64,000 nucleotides of DNA, taken from positions 3,770,001-3,834,000 of the forward strand of contig NZ_CP117834.1 in assembly GCF_028735875.1 (NCBI RefSeq), given 5' to 3'. Below, in pieces: positions 18,503 through 26,163 of this stretch; position 1 is the first letter of the stretch; each line of letters opens with the position of its first letter. The position numbers were made by a program, and so were the translations under genes. Origin of the DNA: Shouchella hunanensis. Lineage in GTDB: Bacteria > Bacillota > Bacilli > Bacillales > Bacillaceae_D. The notes under the pieces were generated by a model, which was not told where the DNA came from, made no database searches, and saw nothing but the letters and a program-made list of their open reading frames with translations.

Positions 18503-18857
18503 AACATTCGCATTGTATTGTTTCATCGCTCCAGTTAAAAACGGTCACCTAAATTTTAGCGCTTTTGCGCAATAAAATCTAGCCTTTTTAACGATGATTC
18601 TTGCAATTTCGCCAAAAAGCGCTTTCTTTTTCTAACAAAATACAGGAATAAGAAACAAAACCTCGCTCTTTCCTTAAAAATGCTAAGTAAATCCGTTCCC
18701 AAAATAGTATGCCACTCTTTAAAGTAAATTGAAATAAAACGAGTCATTCCACTCACTTTTTTGTAGAAAAGAGAGTGTGTATGAAAATGCCCTAACTAGT
18801 TGGCAAAACAAAACATAATCACGACCTATTTGTTGATACTACTATCGAGGTGATAAC
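18503..18857. other. intergenic region without a convincing gene
   Basis: Divergent region between odhA and the small + strand gene at 18858. The - strand has a 66-codon open frame (18556-18756), but no SD precedes its start codon and its composition (FCFLFLYFVRKRKR) does not look like a known protein. I see nothing else that I can support. Confidence 0.5.
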
Positions 18858-19109
18858 ATGTACGAATTCGAGCTTCAATCCGTCCATAGCACAGTTCCTT
18901 GTTATGTAATTAATGATGACGAATCCAATCGATATGCCATACGTACGTTTGACACAAGTGGAGCGGTGTTTGAATCAACACACGCTCTTCTACAATGGGT
19001 GAAGCAAGAGTGGAAAGCAGAAGACTTTGTTGACCAACATGCTTTTCAAACGATGGTTACTGAACTTACTTCTTCTTTAGTCGAATCAAATACCAACCAC
19101 CTTCTTTAA
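18858..19109 (+). CDS. small hypothetical protein
   Basis: 83 residues, acidic and soluble (MYEFELQSVHSTVPCYVIND at the start; a Trp-containing helix LLQWVKQEWKAEDFV in the middle). GAGGTGATAAC directly before the ATG is an excellent SD, so translation is likely. The 3' end overlaps the methyltransferase gene on the other strand by 44 bases. I do not recognise the family. Being convergent with the methyltransferase, it is probably not part of that operon. Confidence 0.7.
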   Translation: MYEFELQSVHSTVPCYVINDDESNRYAIRTFDTSGAVFESTHALLQWVKQEWKAEDFVDQHAFQTMVTELTSSLVESNTNHLL

Positions 19110-20049
19110 TTAACGCCCGCTCTTCGACAATTTTTACGTTTGCTTGTTTTGCCATATAGGCTAATTCTTTTCTTGTTGGCAACGGGTGCATCTCATTATG
19201 AGCAGTCATAAAGCTATTAAACGCACTGGCAAAGCGTTTGCCATGCTTTCCATCTGCGAGTGGCGTGATAAGTATGATTTCTCCCTTTTTTTTCAATACA
19301 TCCGTTGCTTTTTTAATAAGAGCAAGCCTTTCTACAACCGTAAAATAATACAAAATATTATTAAACATAACAGTGTGGTACCCTTTTCGAAAACGCATTT
19401 CTTTAAAGTCTCCTTGATCAATGCTGACGTTTTGGAATGAATTCGCCTCATTCGCTCGTCGGCAAACGTCTTGATCAATTTCAACACCGTGAAACTGAAT
19501 GTTTGGAAACTGTTCCGCCAACGTCATCATATAGCCACCTAAGCCACACCCTACGTCCAAAACTGCCTTGCTTTTTTGTTTCTTTAACCGAGATGCGACT
19601 CGCGGTAGCGTTACGGCTTCCAGAAGTTTTGACGTTTCTGCTACCATGCTTGCAACAGGTGTTGACGTGGTTTTTTCTTGCCGTACAAGCCCTTTTTTAT
19701 AGTTTAGTAACGTTGGAATATGGAGTTCAAACATTTCCTCTAGTAAGATTCCAACCGACCGTTCACTTTCTTTCGTAAGGTACATGACCATTTCACGTTT
19801 ACTTTGTACCTTTTTCTTGCTTTTTTTCTTCAAATGGCCGACAGCTATACCTACTTCCACCCAACGGCTGAGCAACACTTCATCTAATTCGTACTCGTTT
19901 GCTACGTTTTCAACTGTCTCAGGCTTTTTAAAATGTTGAAATAAGTTTAAGCTGTAGCCTAAATGGGCGTGCCAAGTCATAAGAAAAGGTTCGGTTTGCT
20001 TCATCCATTTTCGCGCATGCCACATTCTTCTTAAATGATTATCTGCCAC
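19066..20049 (-). CDS. SAM-dependent methyltransferase, O-methyltransferase-like
   Basis: 327 residues. An N-terminal helical, winged-helix-like part (residues about 1-140, with AHLGYSLNLFQHF and a Lys-rich patch KKKSKKKVQSKR) precedes a Rossmann methyltransferase domain with motif I VLDVGCGLGGYMMTLAEQFP and the acidic ribose-binding FHGVEID. The layout recalls dimerising O-methyltransferases acting on small aromatic molecules. The likely start is a GTG preceded at six bases by GAGGTG, which overlaps the stop of the monooxygenase gene; a TTG nine codons upstream is the alternative. The tight coupling suggests that the two enzymes act in sequence on the same substrate. The substrate is unknown. 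Confidence 0.85.
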   Translation of the reverse strand: MADNHLRRMWHARKWMKQTEPFLMTWHAHLGYSLNLFQHFKKPETVENVANEYELDEVLLSRWVEVGIAVGHLKKKSKKKVQSKREMVMYLTKESERSVGILLEEMFELHIPTLLNYKKGLVRQEKTTSTPVASMVAETSKLLEAVTLPRVASRLKKQKSKAVLDVGCGLGGYMMTLAEQFPNIQFHGVEIDQDVCRRANEANSFQNVSIDQGDFKEMRFRKGYHTVMFNNILYYFTVVERLALIKKATDVLKKKGEIILITPLADGKHGKRFASAFNSFMTAHNEMHPLPTRKELAYMAKQANVKIVEERALIKEGGWYLIRLKKK

Positions 20050-20054
20050 TTCTT

Positions 20055-21347
20055 TCACCTCATTTGATGTTTCCAAGGGTAGTCGTCCTCTACATCATAT
20101 TGATACTGCTCCATCTCGTTTAAAACCTTTGTCGTTTTACTACGCTTTACTAATGTCACACTATCTTTAACTGAAAACGGCCAAAAACCGAGTCCCGAAA
20201 TGTTAAACATGTATTTTGTTAATAATGTTTCATTATTTAAAAGTTGTTTTAGCGCAAAGGTTCGACTTCTTTGCCATGCTTTTCCCTCTTTCCCATAGGC
20301 TAGTCCACCTAAATGAGAGAGGTTCATAATCGCCTTAACTCTTTTTTTATGGACAGATTCATACTGGTTTAAAAACGCATTCCCCTTCCGTCTTTCATAC
20401 AAGTCAATCAACAATTCGCCAAGACAATCAGCACCTTGTATAGCCAAGTTCATGCCCTCACCTGCCATTGGATGGACGCTGTGAGCTGCATCACCAATCA
20501 AAGCAATATTGTCTTTCACATAGTGATTGGCATGTTGACGAATCGGGACCATAAGTTGAATGGCTTTCCATTCTTTAATGTTTTGGACATACCCATCTAA
20601 CGCTGGAAATAGTGACACATAATGATCATAGAACACTTGCAACGGGCCCTTTCGCCACGTTTTATATTCTCCTTTTCGAATGAGGTAAACCGTTCGAACA
20701 TACCCATTCGGTAATGGAAATAAGCCTAAAAAACGATCTTTCGTTGCAATTAAATGCCCATGCTTTAATCCGCTAGGAGCAGGGAAGGATACCGTTAAAA
20801 AATCGTGCTCGTATACGTGCCTTTTACGTTCAATTCCAGCTTGTTCTCGCACCCGTGAGTTAACGCCTTCTGCGCCTATAATAAACTCAAACGCAATAGT
20901 CGTTTTCTGCTTTCCTTGTTTGATGATGGCTTTATTCTCTTCCAGTTGCTCAAACGTTGCAGGCTGAAGAAGAGTAAAGGCTTTATACTGTTTCACTTCC
21001 TTAAGTAATAATCGCTTTATCTCACTATGGGGCAGCATAGCTGCGTACTGGTAAGGCGGTGGCAACTGTTTGTAATCCATTGATGAGCGCAACATCGGCT
21101 TTAAGTGCACATCGAGTTCAGACGTTTCAATCGTAGAAAATGTCGTCCAAGCACTTGAAAATGACTCATAAATACCTGCACGCTCAAACAATTGTATCGT
21201 CTTGGGTTGGATGAGCTCACCTTTATACGCATGACCGAGATGAGGGCTTTTTTCCACTACGATTACGTTTATGCCGTGCTTTGCTAACTTTAGTGCTGCT
21301 GTAAGACCAGCGACACCCCCACCAACTATCAATACTTGTGTTTTCAT
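20055..21347 (-). CDS. FAD-dependent aromatic monooxygenase (UbiH/PHBH family)
   Basis: 430 residues. The FAD dinucleotide fold VGGGVAGLTAALKLAKHG is at residues 8-25, and the second FAD motif GDAAHSVHPMAGEGMN is near residue 290; between them is the DG-like segment GAEGVNSRVREQAG. This is the flavoprotein hydroxylase family that oxygenates aromatic rings or quinones using NAD(P)H. GAGGTGAGAGC precedes the ATG. It is the first gene of a two-gene unit with the methyltransferase, so a hydroxylation-then-methylation sequence is plausible. Candidate substrates (a quinone, a phenol or a secondary metabolite) cannot be told from sequence. Confidence 0.88.
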   Translation of the reverse strand: MKTQVLIVGGGVAGLTAALKLAKHGINVIVVEKSPHLGHAYKGELIQPKTIQLFERAGIYESFSSAWTTFSTIETSELDVHLKPMLRSSMDYKQLPPPYQYAAMLPHSEIKRLLLKEVKQYKAFTLLQPATFEQLEENKAIIKQGKQKTTIAFEFIIGAEGVNSRVREQAGIERKRHVYEHDFLTVSFPAPSGLKHGHLIATKDRFLGLFPLPNGYVRTVYLIRKGEYKTWRKGPLQVFYDHYVSLFPALDGYVQNIKEWKAIQLMVPIRQHANHYVKDNIALIGDAAHSVHPMAGEGMNLAIQGADCLGELLIDLYERRKGNAFLNQYESVHKKRVKAIMNLSHLGGLAYGKEGKAWQRSRTFALKQLLNNETLLTKYMFNISGLGFWPFSVKDSVTLVKRSKTTKVLNEMEQYQYDVEDDYPWKHQMR

Positions 21348-21472
21348 GCTCTCACCTCATTTACTTTCATGCATATTCCCTTATTTTTATAAATCAAAAC
21401 GATAGCCATTGTTCCAACGCTTTTAATCGTGTTAAGATGGACAAGTACTTTTTCAGTGGAAGAGGTTAGACA

Positions 21473-22102
21473 ATGAAAAAATGGCTCTATTCCATTCTCG
21501 TTCTTATTGTTGTCCTTGTTGGTGTAGCTGTTCTCCTCTTTGAACAAAATGATCGTTTTCGACAAGGTCTTTACAAGGCAATCATTTCGGAAAATCAAAT
21601 TCCAGAAGACTATATTCCTGTCTATCATGAAGCTGCAGACACCTATAGTATTCCTTGGGAGCTTCTTGCAGCTGTTCATCGAGTAGAGACAATATTTTCT
21701 ACAATGGAACCAATGGAAAGCCCTGTTGGTGCCCTAGGTCATTTTCAATTTATGCCTAGAACCTGGATTGGTTGGACTTATCCAGGAGTAGATGATATTG
21801 GCAACGTAGCTGACGATGTAGACATCACAGACATTGGACTAATTGAAGAGCACAACGGCTATGGTACAGACGCTACTGGTAACGGAGAAGCCGATCCATT
21901 TAATTTGTACGATTCTGCTTATGCCGCGGCCCGTTTTCTTTCAGAACACGGTGCAGTAGATGGCGATTACGAAGACGCGTTGTTTTCTTACAATCGAAGT
22001 GATGCATATGTAGAGGAAGTGATGCATTATTTTGAAACCTACAAAGAAAATTATGATCCTATACAACTTTACGGTAAACAAGAGGCAGATAAAGCGCATT
22101 AA
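21473..22102 (+). CDS. membrane-anchored lytic transglycosylase-like protein
   Basis: 209 residues. One N-terminal signal-anchor (about 4-24, WLYSILVLIVVLVGVAVLLF) is followed by a lysozyme-like fold. AAVHRVETIF contains the probable catalytic Glu, and GALGHFQFMPRTWIGWTYPG and NLYDSAYAAARFLSEHG match the MltB/SLT group that cleaves peptidoglycan. A short acidic segment (GVDDIGNVADDVDITDIG) with Asp-rich and DATGNGEADPFN stretches may bind calcium, which is inference. It acts outside the membrane. It is divergent from the monooxygenase gene and ends at a terminator. Confidence 0.85.
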   Translation: MKKWLYSILVLIVVLVGVAVLLFEQNDRFRQGLYKAIISENQIPEDYIPVYHEAADTYSIPWELLAAVHRVETIFSTMEPMESPVGALGHFQFMPRTWIGWTYPGVDDIGNVADDVDITDIGLIEEHNGYGTDATGNGEADPFNLYDSAYAAARFLSEHGAVDGDYEDALFSYNRSDAYVEEVMHYFETYKENYDPIQLYGKQEADKAH

Positions 22103-22108
22103 ACGAAT

Positions 22109-22162
22109 GAAAAAAGCAGTCCGACCTTCGTCATAAAAGACTTGGTTGGACTGCTTTTTATT
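22109..22162. terminator. bidirectional terminator
   Basis: AAAAAAGCAGTCCGACC pairs with GGTTGGACTGCTTTTT across a 17-base loop. It ends the transglycosylase gene and overlaps the stop codon of the small lipoprotein gene coming from the other side. Confidence 0.85.
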
Positions 22163-22325
22163 GTGCAACAGCAGGATCCTCTTCAACAAATTCAATTGGG
22201 GATGATGGGATATAGCCGTCTGGCTTTTGATTATGACCTATTAAATCGTCAGTAGAGTCACACGCAGTTAGAACGGCTAAAACACCACTAACAAGAACAC
22301 CGTTTTTAATTCGATACTTGAACAA
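22158..22325 (-). CDS. small predicted lipoprotein (TTG start)
   Basis: 55 residues: MFKYRIKNGVLVSGVLAVLT followed by AC and an acidic mature part (DSTDDLIGHNQKPDGYIPSS...VEEDPAVAQ). The signal peptide with lipobox VLTAC puts the lipid-modified Cys at residue 22. The TTG start is inside the last codons of the OsmC gene and is preceded by GGTGGAG at four bases, so the two are overlapping and likely coupled. I know no family for it. The gene is easily missed because it is short, overlapping and starts with TTG. Confidence 0.68.
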   Translation of the reverse strand: MFKYRIKNGVLVSGVLAVLTACDSTDDLIGHNQKPDGYIPSSPIEFVEEDPAVAQ

Positions 22326-22743
22326 CTGGCTCCACCACCACCTTTACATTTCCCGCCAATGCTTTTGAAATCATACATGATTTCTCTGCCTGATACGCAA
22401 ACTTCTTCGCTCGCTCTTGGTCACTCTGCTTTTTCAAGATAACGGTTGGCCGATGAAGGATTTCTTTAAACGTAAACACATTTTTTGTTACATCGACTCT
22501 TGCTTCAGATGAAAGCGTTAATGATTCTTTTTCAATATTGGCTCTTTCTAACATAGCCGCATAAGTAATAACGAAGCATGTCGCTGCTGCGCCTAACAAC
22601 ATCTCATCGGGGTTTGTTCCTTCCCCCGGTCCATTCATCTCGCTTGGAATTGATATTGTAGATTCTAATGCACCAGTTTTTATGACCCCTGTACTATTTC
22701 TACCGCCATTCCAGCTGCATTCAAGAAAAAAGCGATGCACCAT
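22306..22743 (-). CDS. OsmC-family peroxiredoxin-like protein
   Basis: 145 residues with the OsmC fold: an N-terminal beta half, then NPDEMLLGAAATCFVITYAA with the first active Cys, and a C-terminal AEKSCMISKALAGNV with the second. These two cysteines reduce organic hydroperoxides in Ohr/OsmC proteins. The precise subfamily (Ohr, OsmC or the YhfA-like group) cannot be told by eye. The start is ATG. The 3' end overlaps the small lipoprotein gene. Confidence 0.88.
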   Translation of the reverse strand: MVHRFFLECSWNGGRNSTGVIKTGALESTISIPSEMNGPGEGTNPDEMLLGAAATCFVITYAAMLERANIEKESLTLSSEARVDVTKNVFTFKEILHRPTVILKKQSDQERAKKFAYQAEKSCMISKALAGNVKVVVEPVVQVSN

Positions 22744-23209
22744 ATGATAACACTGTCCTTTCCTCTACTTACTCGTTGATCTTTTTAGAAGTAACTCTAG
22801 CATAGCACGCTCATTCAAGAACGAGCAACGCCTCTTGTAATGAGTGAAAATACTTCTTTCTCTATAAAATGTCTAATAGTAGTGGCCGTTTTGTACGATA
22901 AAAAAAATAAGTACCTAAAACTCATTTTCTATAGTGATGAAAAATCGTCCGGATACGGTTGTAAGAAATGTGCATGGTAGTGCAAAGCTGGATGGATGCG
23001 TTAAAACCTTCAGTAAAAAAGAATACAACTTCAAAAAGTCGAAACATCCTATCTACGCGTAACACAAGCTACTCTACTGTTTGTTATTTTTCTATTTTCA
23101 GTAAAACGTTTGTTCAACTAAATTATTTTCTGAAAAAAGGTTTTAAATTAAACAAAGGGGGAAAGAGAACGTATAACGTAAAAATGTTTATGAGCGGGGG
23201 ATTAGAAAT
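22744..23209. other. 466-base gap between osmC and sda
   Basis: AT-rich divergent region that must hold promoters for both osmC and sda. No reliable promoter pair and no DnaA box (TTATCCACA), which controls sda in B. subtilis, could be picked out. An 85-codon open frame at 22968-23225 starts without a clear SD, has a basic low-quality composition and overlaps sda; I do not accept it. Confidence 0.5.
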
Positions 23210-23341
23210 ATGTTACAACAATTAAATGATCAATTATTAATCGAGGCTTGCGAGCTCGCTGAAAAGAGAAACTTAAATCGTGATTTTGTGGACATCTTAA
23301 AAGAAGAGTTAGAAAGAAGAGGGCTTGGTGTCTCTAGCTAG
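23210..23341 (+). CDS. sda: Sda, sporulation histidine kinase inhibitor
   Basis: 43 residues, against 46-52 in relatives: MLQQLNDQLLIEACELAEKR then NLNRDFVDILKEELERRGL. This matches the Sda pattern (LSDELLIESY..A..NLNRDFIELIENEIKRR in B. subtilis), an antiparallel helical hairpin that binds KinA and KinB and blocks phosphorelay entry into sporulation when replication is perturbed. GGGGG seven bases upstream serves as SD. It is too short for most gene finders. Its 3' end overlaps a small convergent open frame by 33 bases. Confidence 0.92.
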   Translation: MLQQLNDQLLIEACELAEKRNLNRDFVDILKEELERRGLGVSS

Positions 23342-23452
23342 AGTCTGCAAGATTTCTTTTTCACCTCTTGTTAAATTTCGTCTCAACTTCTCTGTAAATT
23401 CTTTTAACAGCGTGCGGTAAGTATGTATAATTTGCTTGTTTGTTTCTTCCAT
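23309..23452 (-). CDS. small hypothetical protein convergent with sda
   Basis: 47 residues, one predicted helix pair: MEETNKQIIHTYRTLLKEFT then EKLRRNLTRGEKEILQTLAR. AAGGA lies nine bases before the ATG. The pattern E..L.R.L...EK..L..(L/I) also occurs in the unrelated-locus small protein at 49474, so both may belong to one family of short helical Bacillus proteins. Its end overlaps the end of sda on the opposite strand. I do not know a function. Confidence 0.55.
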   Translation of the reverse strand: MEETNKQIIHTYRTLLKEFTEKLRRNLTRGEKEILQTLARDTKPSSF

Positions 23453-23618
23453 ACATTCACGTCCTTATCTTAAAACCATCGACACTCTTAGACAATATTC
23501 CCGATATCTCTACATCTAAACCTTTATTTAGGACTTTTTTTATCAAGTCCTTATTTTTATAGCTTAAACTTGTATCCGCGATAAAACGCTTGCTTCAGAC
23601 CAAAGCCCCATTTCTCCA

Positions 23619-23652
23619 ATAAAAGCCAAAACCTTATAGGCTTTGGCTTTTT
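23619..23652 (-). terminator. terminator after queF
   Basis: On the - strand AAAAGCCAAAGCC / GGTTTTGGCTTTT with a TATAA loop, followed by ATT. It lies a few bases after the queF stop and ends the queCDEF operon. Confidence 0.8.
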
Positions 23653-23656
23653 GTAC

Positions 23657-24154
23657 TCATCGATTTGTAATCGTCTCTGGGTAAAGATCGTGGTTCATCA
23701 TCCGGTAATTCGCCATTTCCTCAAATTTCGTTCCTTTTTTCCCATAATTGCAATAGGGGTCAATCGAGATGCCGCCTCTCGGCGTAAATTTTCCCCATAC
23801 TTCGATATAACGTGGATTCATTAATGCAATTAAGTCGTTCATAATCGTGTTAACGGAATCTTCATGAAAGTCACCATGGTTACGAAAACTGAATAAATAA
23901 AGTTTAAGTGACTTACTTTCAACCATCTTCACGTCAGGGATATAGCTAATGTAAATCGTTGCAAAATCTGGTTGATGGGTTTTTGGACATAATGTCGTAA
24001 ACTCAGGACAGTTAAATTTAACAAAATAATCACGATTAGGATGTTGATTGTCAAACGTTTCTAGTACACTAGGATTATACGTAAACGCATATTCTGTCCC
24101 TTGATTTCCTAGTAGCGTTACATCGGTTAAGGTTTCTTCATTTCTTCCTGCCAT
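23657..24154 (-). CDS. queF: NADPH-dependent 7-cyano-7-deazaguanine reductase
   Basis: 165 residues, the same as the B. subtilis short-type QueF. It reduces preQ0 to preQ1, the last step before insertion into tRNA. The QueF motif and nucleophile Cys are in [18 protein letters not shown], followed by [20 protein letters not shown] with the conserved Glu/His pattern. The [14 protein letters not shown] gives the normal length; AGGAGG lies 12 bases upstream, slightly far. It is the last of four que genes. Confidence 0.97.
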   Translation of the reverse strand: MAGRNEETLTDVTLLGNQGTEYAFTYNPSVLETFDNQHPNRDYFVKFNCPEFTTLCPKTHQPDFATIYISYIPDVKMVESKSLKLYLFSFRNHGDFHEDSVNTIMNDLIALMNPRYIEVWGKFTPRGGISIDPYCNYGKKGTKFEEMANYRMMNHDLYPETITNR

Positions 24155-24170
24155 CTCTGCTTTCTTCCTC

Positions 24171-24884
24171 CTAAACGCCTCGCTTATTCCCCCACAGCAA
24201 CGTATGTAGCTGTGGCAACACTCGAACACGATTCATTTCTTCATCATTCATCGTCCAGTCAATTAACTGTTCATACTGTTGCAATAGATCATGCATAAGC
24301 TTCTGCTGATTAGCAGTTGTTGGATCTTCATTTCCAACTTGTAAATAAAAGTCATACGCTGGAAAACGTTGATGAACTTCTTTAGCATATTGATAGTCGG
24401 TTTGATTAAAAACGACCACTTTTATACTTACTTGACTTGCTTCTAATTGGGTTAAGCATTGGTTTAAAGACTCCCAGTTTGTTTTCATTCCAGAACTTGG
24501 GGGTTTAGGGCTAATTGTAACGGCATCAATTTGCTTGAGCCAATCTTGCCAGAACGTTCCTTGGGTTTCGACCGCCGTTTGAATACCTCTTGCTTGCAAA
24601 AGGGTAACAAGTTGGCCGATCCCCTTATGAAGCAACGGGTTCCCACCAGAAATTGTGACATGGCCGTAAGATGCTGGGGCAAGTGTATCCAACCGCTCCA
24701 CAATGGCTTCAGCCGTTAATGCTTCACTTTTTCCTGTACCATCCCATGTAAACGCTGAATCACACCAAGAGCACCGATAGTCGCAACCACCAGTTCGAAC
24801 AAACATTGTCTTTTGACCAATCACTGCTCCCTCTCCTTGTATCGTAGGGCCAAATACTTCAAGTACGGGAATGACACTACTCAT
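24171..24884 (-). CDS. queE: 7-carboxy-7-deazaguanine synthase (radical SAM)
   Basis: 237 residues. The start [19 protein letters not shown] is the QueE signature, followed by the cysteine cluster CDYRCSWCD (CxxxCxxC) that binds the 4Fe-4S of radical SAM enzymes, and SGGNPLLH. It converts 6-carboxytetrahydropterin to carboxydeazaguanine. The chosen ATG overlaps the end of queD by eight bases, so translation is coupled. The upstream extension of the frame overlaps queD and is not used. Confidence 0.97.
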   Translation of the reverse strand: MSSVIPVLEVFGPTIQGEGAVIGQKTMFVRTGGCDYRCSWCDSAFTWDGTGKSEALTAEAIVERLDTLAPASYGHVTISGGNPLLHKGIGQLVTLLQARGIQTAVETQGTFWQDWLKQIDAVTISPKPPSSGMKTNWESLNQCLTQLEASQVSIKVVVFNQTDYQYAKEVHQRFPAYDFYLQVGNEDPTTANQQKLMHDLLQQYEQLIDWTMNDEEMNRVRVLPQLHTLLWGNKRGV

Positions 24885-25302
24885 GGTGCACTTCTTTCGG
24901 ACGATAAACAACATAGCTCGTTGGCGTCTCACGTACAAATACTTGTATACACGTTGGTGCGTTTGTCATTGTTTTTAGTGATGCTTCAATTAACTCATAA
25001 ACGGTTTTAGCCACATTCTCTGTTGAGGGCGGCACGTCATGAAATAACGGATCTTCATTTAAAAGCTGATGATCAAATCGATCATGAATAAGTTGCTTTA
25101 ATTGTTTAAAATCTACAAGAAACCCCGTATCCGTTAAATGATCGCCTGCAATTGTAATATTGATCGTATACGTATGACCATGAACTCGCTGACATTTCCC
25201 TGCGTCCTCATAATCAATAAAATGAGCCGTTGCCAGCTGCATATCCTTGTTTAATTCAAATGCATATAAATGGGGTGTAGTTGGATAGATTTGTTGGATC
25301 AT
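24877..25302 (-). CDS. queD: 6-carboxy-5,6,7,8-tetrahydropterin synthase
   Basis: 141 residues of the 6-pyruvoyltetrahydropterin synthase family. Zinc ligands are seen in [14 protein letters not shown] and [10 protein letters not shown]. Asp/His residues of the active site follow in [11 protein letters not shown] and [11 protein letters not shown]. It makes carboxytetrahydropterin from dihydroneopterin triphosphate, the first dedicated step to queuosine. It overlaps queC by four bases and queE by eight. Confidence 0.97.
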   Translation of the reverse strand: MIQQIYPTTPHLYAFELNKDMQLATAHFIDYEDAGKCQRVHGHTYTINITIAGDHLTDTGFLVDFKQLKQLIHDRFDHQLLNEDPLFHDVPPSTENVAKTVYELIEASLKTMTNAPTCIQVFVRETPTSYVVYRPKEVHHE

Positions 25303-25961
25303 ACAGACGCCTCCCCTTTTTGTAAATAAGCTTGAAGACCATTCATTCTTAATTTACAAGCTGGACACGTTCCACATCCATCTCCAATCACACCTTCATA
25401 GCAAGTTAATGTCTTTTCACGGATATAGCTAAGTTTTCCTAACCTATCTGCCATCGCCCATGTCTCTTCTTTATTTAGCCACATTAAAGGCGTGTGAATA
25501 ACAAATTGCTCATCCATTGCTAGGTTTAACGTAACGTTTAACGATTTAACAAACATATCACGGCAATCTGGATAGCCACTGAAATCCGTTTCACATACGC
25601 CTGTAATGATATGTTTTGCGCCAAGATCTTTCGCCACTACTGCTGCAAAAGACAGAAATAAGTGGTTTCTTCCTGGTACAAATGTGTTTGGCAAGTCACC
25701 ATCTTGTCCTTCTTCAATCGCCATCTCCGGATTTGTTAATGCATTTGCATTTAACTGAGAAAGTAATTGTAAATCAATCACTTTTGCTTTCACACCAGCT
25801 TCTGCTGCAATCGTTTTTGCGACACTAATTTCGCTTTTATGCCGTTGTCCATAGTCAAAAATGAGTACCGATACATCGTCAAACTGTTCGAGTGCCCAAA
25901 AAAGACAAGTAGTACTATCTTGTCCACCACTAAACACGACAATGGCTTTTTCTTTCCTCAT
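25299..25961 (-). CDS. queC: 7-cyano-7-deazaguanine synthase
   Basis: 220 residues. The PP-loop [17 protein letters not shown] is at residues 10-26, and a C-terminal zinc site [13 protein letters not shown] completes the QueC pattern. The enzyme converts carboxydeazaguanine to preQ0 with ATP and ammonia. It is the first gene of queC-queD-queE-queF and follows a preQ1 riboswitch by about 50 bases, so all four are probably controlled by preQ1. Confidence 0.97.
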   Translation of the reverse strand: MRKEKAIVVFSGGQDSTTCLFWALEQFDDVSVLIFDYGQRHKSEISVAKTIAAEAGVKAKVIDLQLLSQLNANALTNPEMAIEEGQDGDLPNTFVPGRNHLFLSFAAVVAKDLGAKHIITGVCETDFSGYPDCRDMFVKSLNVTLNLAMDEQFVIHTPLMWLNKEETWAMADRLGKLSYIREKTLTCYEGVIGDGCGTCPACKLRMNGLQAYLQKGEASV

Positions 25962-26013
25962 GCTTCATTTCTCCTTTTCTTGAGAACGAGCATTCGATCA
26001 CTCCTGCACTTGC

Positions 26014-26048
26014 TTAGTTTTTTATAGAGGGAGTTCGCGAACCTCTTT
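26014..26048 (-). ncRNA. preQ1-I riboswitch upstream of queC
   Basis: Read on the - strand: AGAGGTTCGCGAACTCCCTC followed by TATAAAAAACTAA. This fits the class I consensus: a short stem-loop (AGAGG..CCTCT with TTCGCG), then the A-rich tail that folds back as a pseudoknot. An extended -10 (TGGTACAAT, - strand) lies about 25 bases upstream, near 26068-26076, and would give a short leader. PreQ1 binding should reduce expression of queCDEF; whether by transcription or translation is unclear. Confidence 0.95.
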
Positions 26049-26163
26049 CTTTTTTAGCTGAATGTTTATTGTACCATTTCAGGCTGCTGATTTGTTTGCA
26101 AAACATCATTTTCTCCGTTATCCTACATATAGATCGTCACGAATTTGACAATGAGGTGAAACA

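Noticed and set aside
18556-18756. 66-codon open frame on the - strand upstream of odhA
   Set aside because: No SD, hydrophobic and basic composition without recognisable pattern, and it lies in a promoter region.
22968-23225. 85-codon open frame on the + strand before sda
   Set aside because: No convincing SD, low-complexity basic composition, and overlap with the sda start in another frame.
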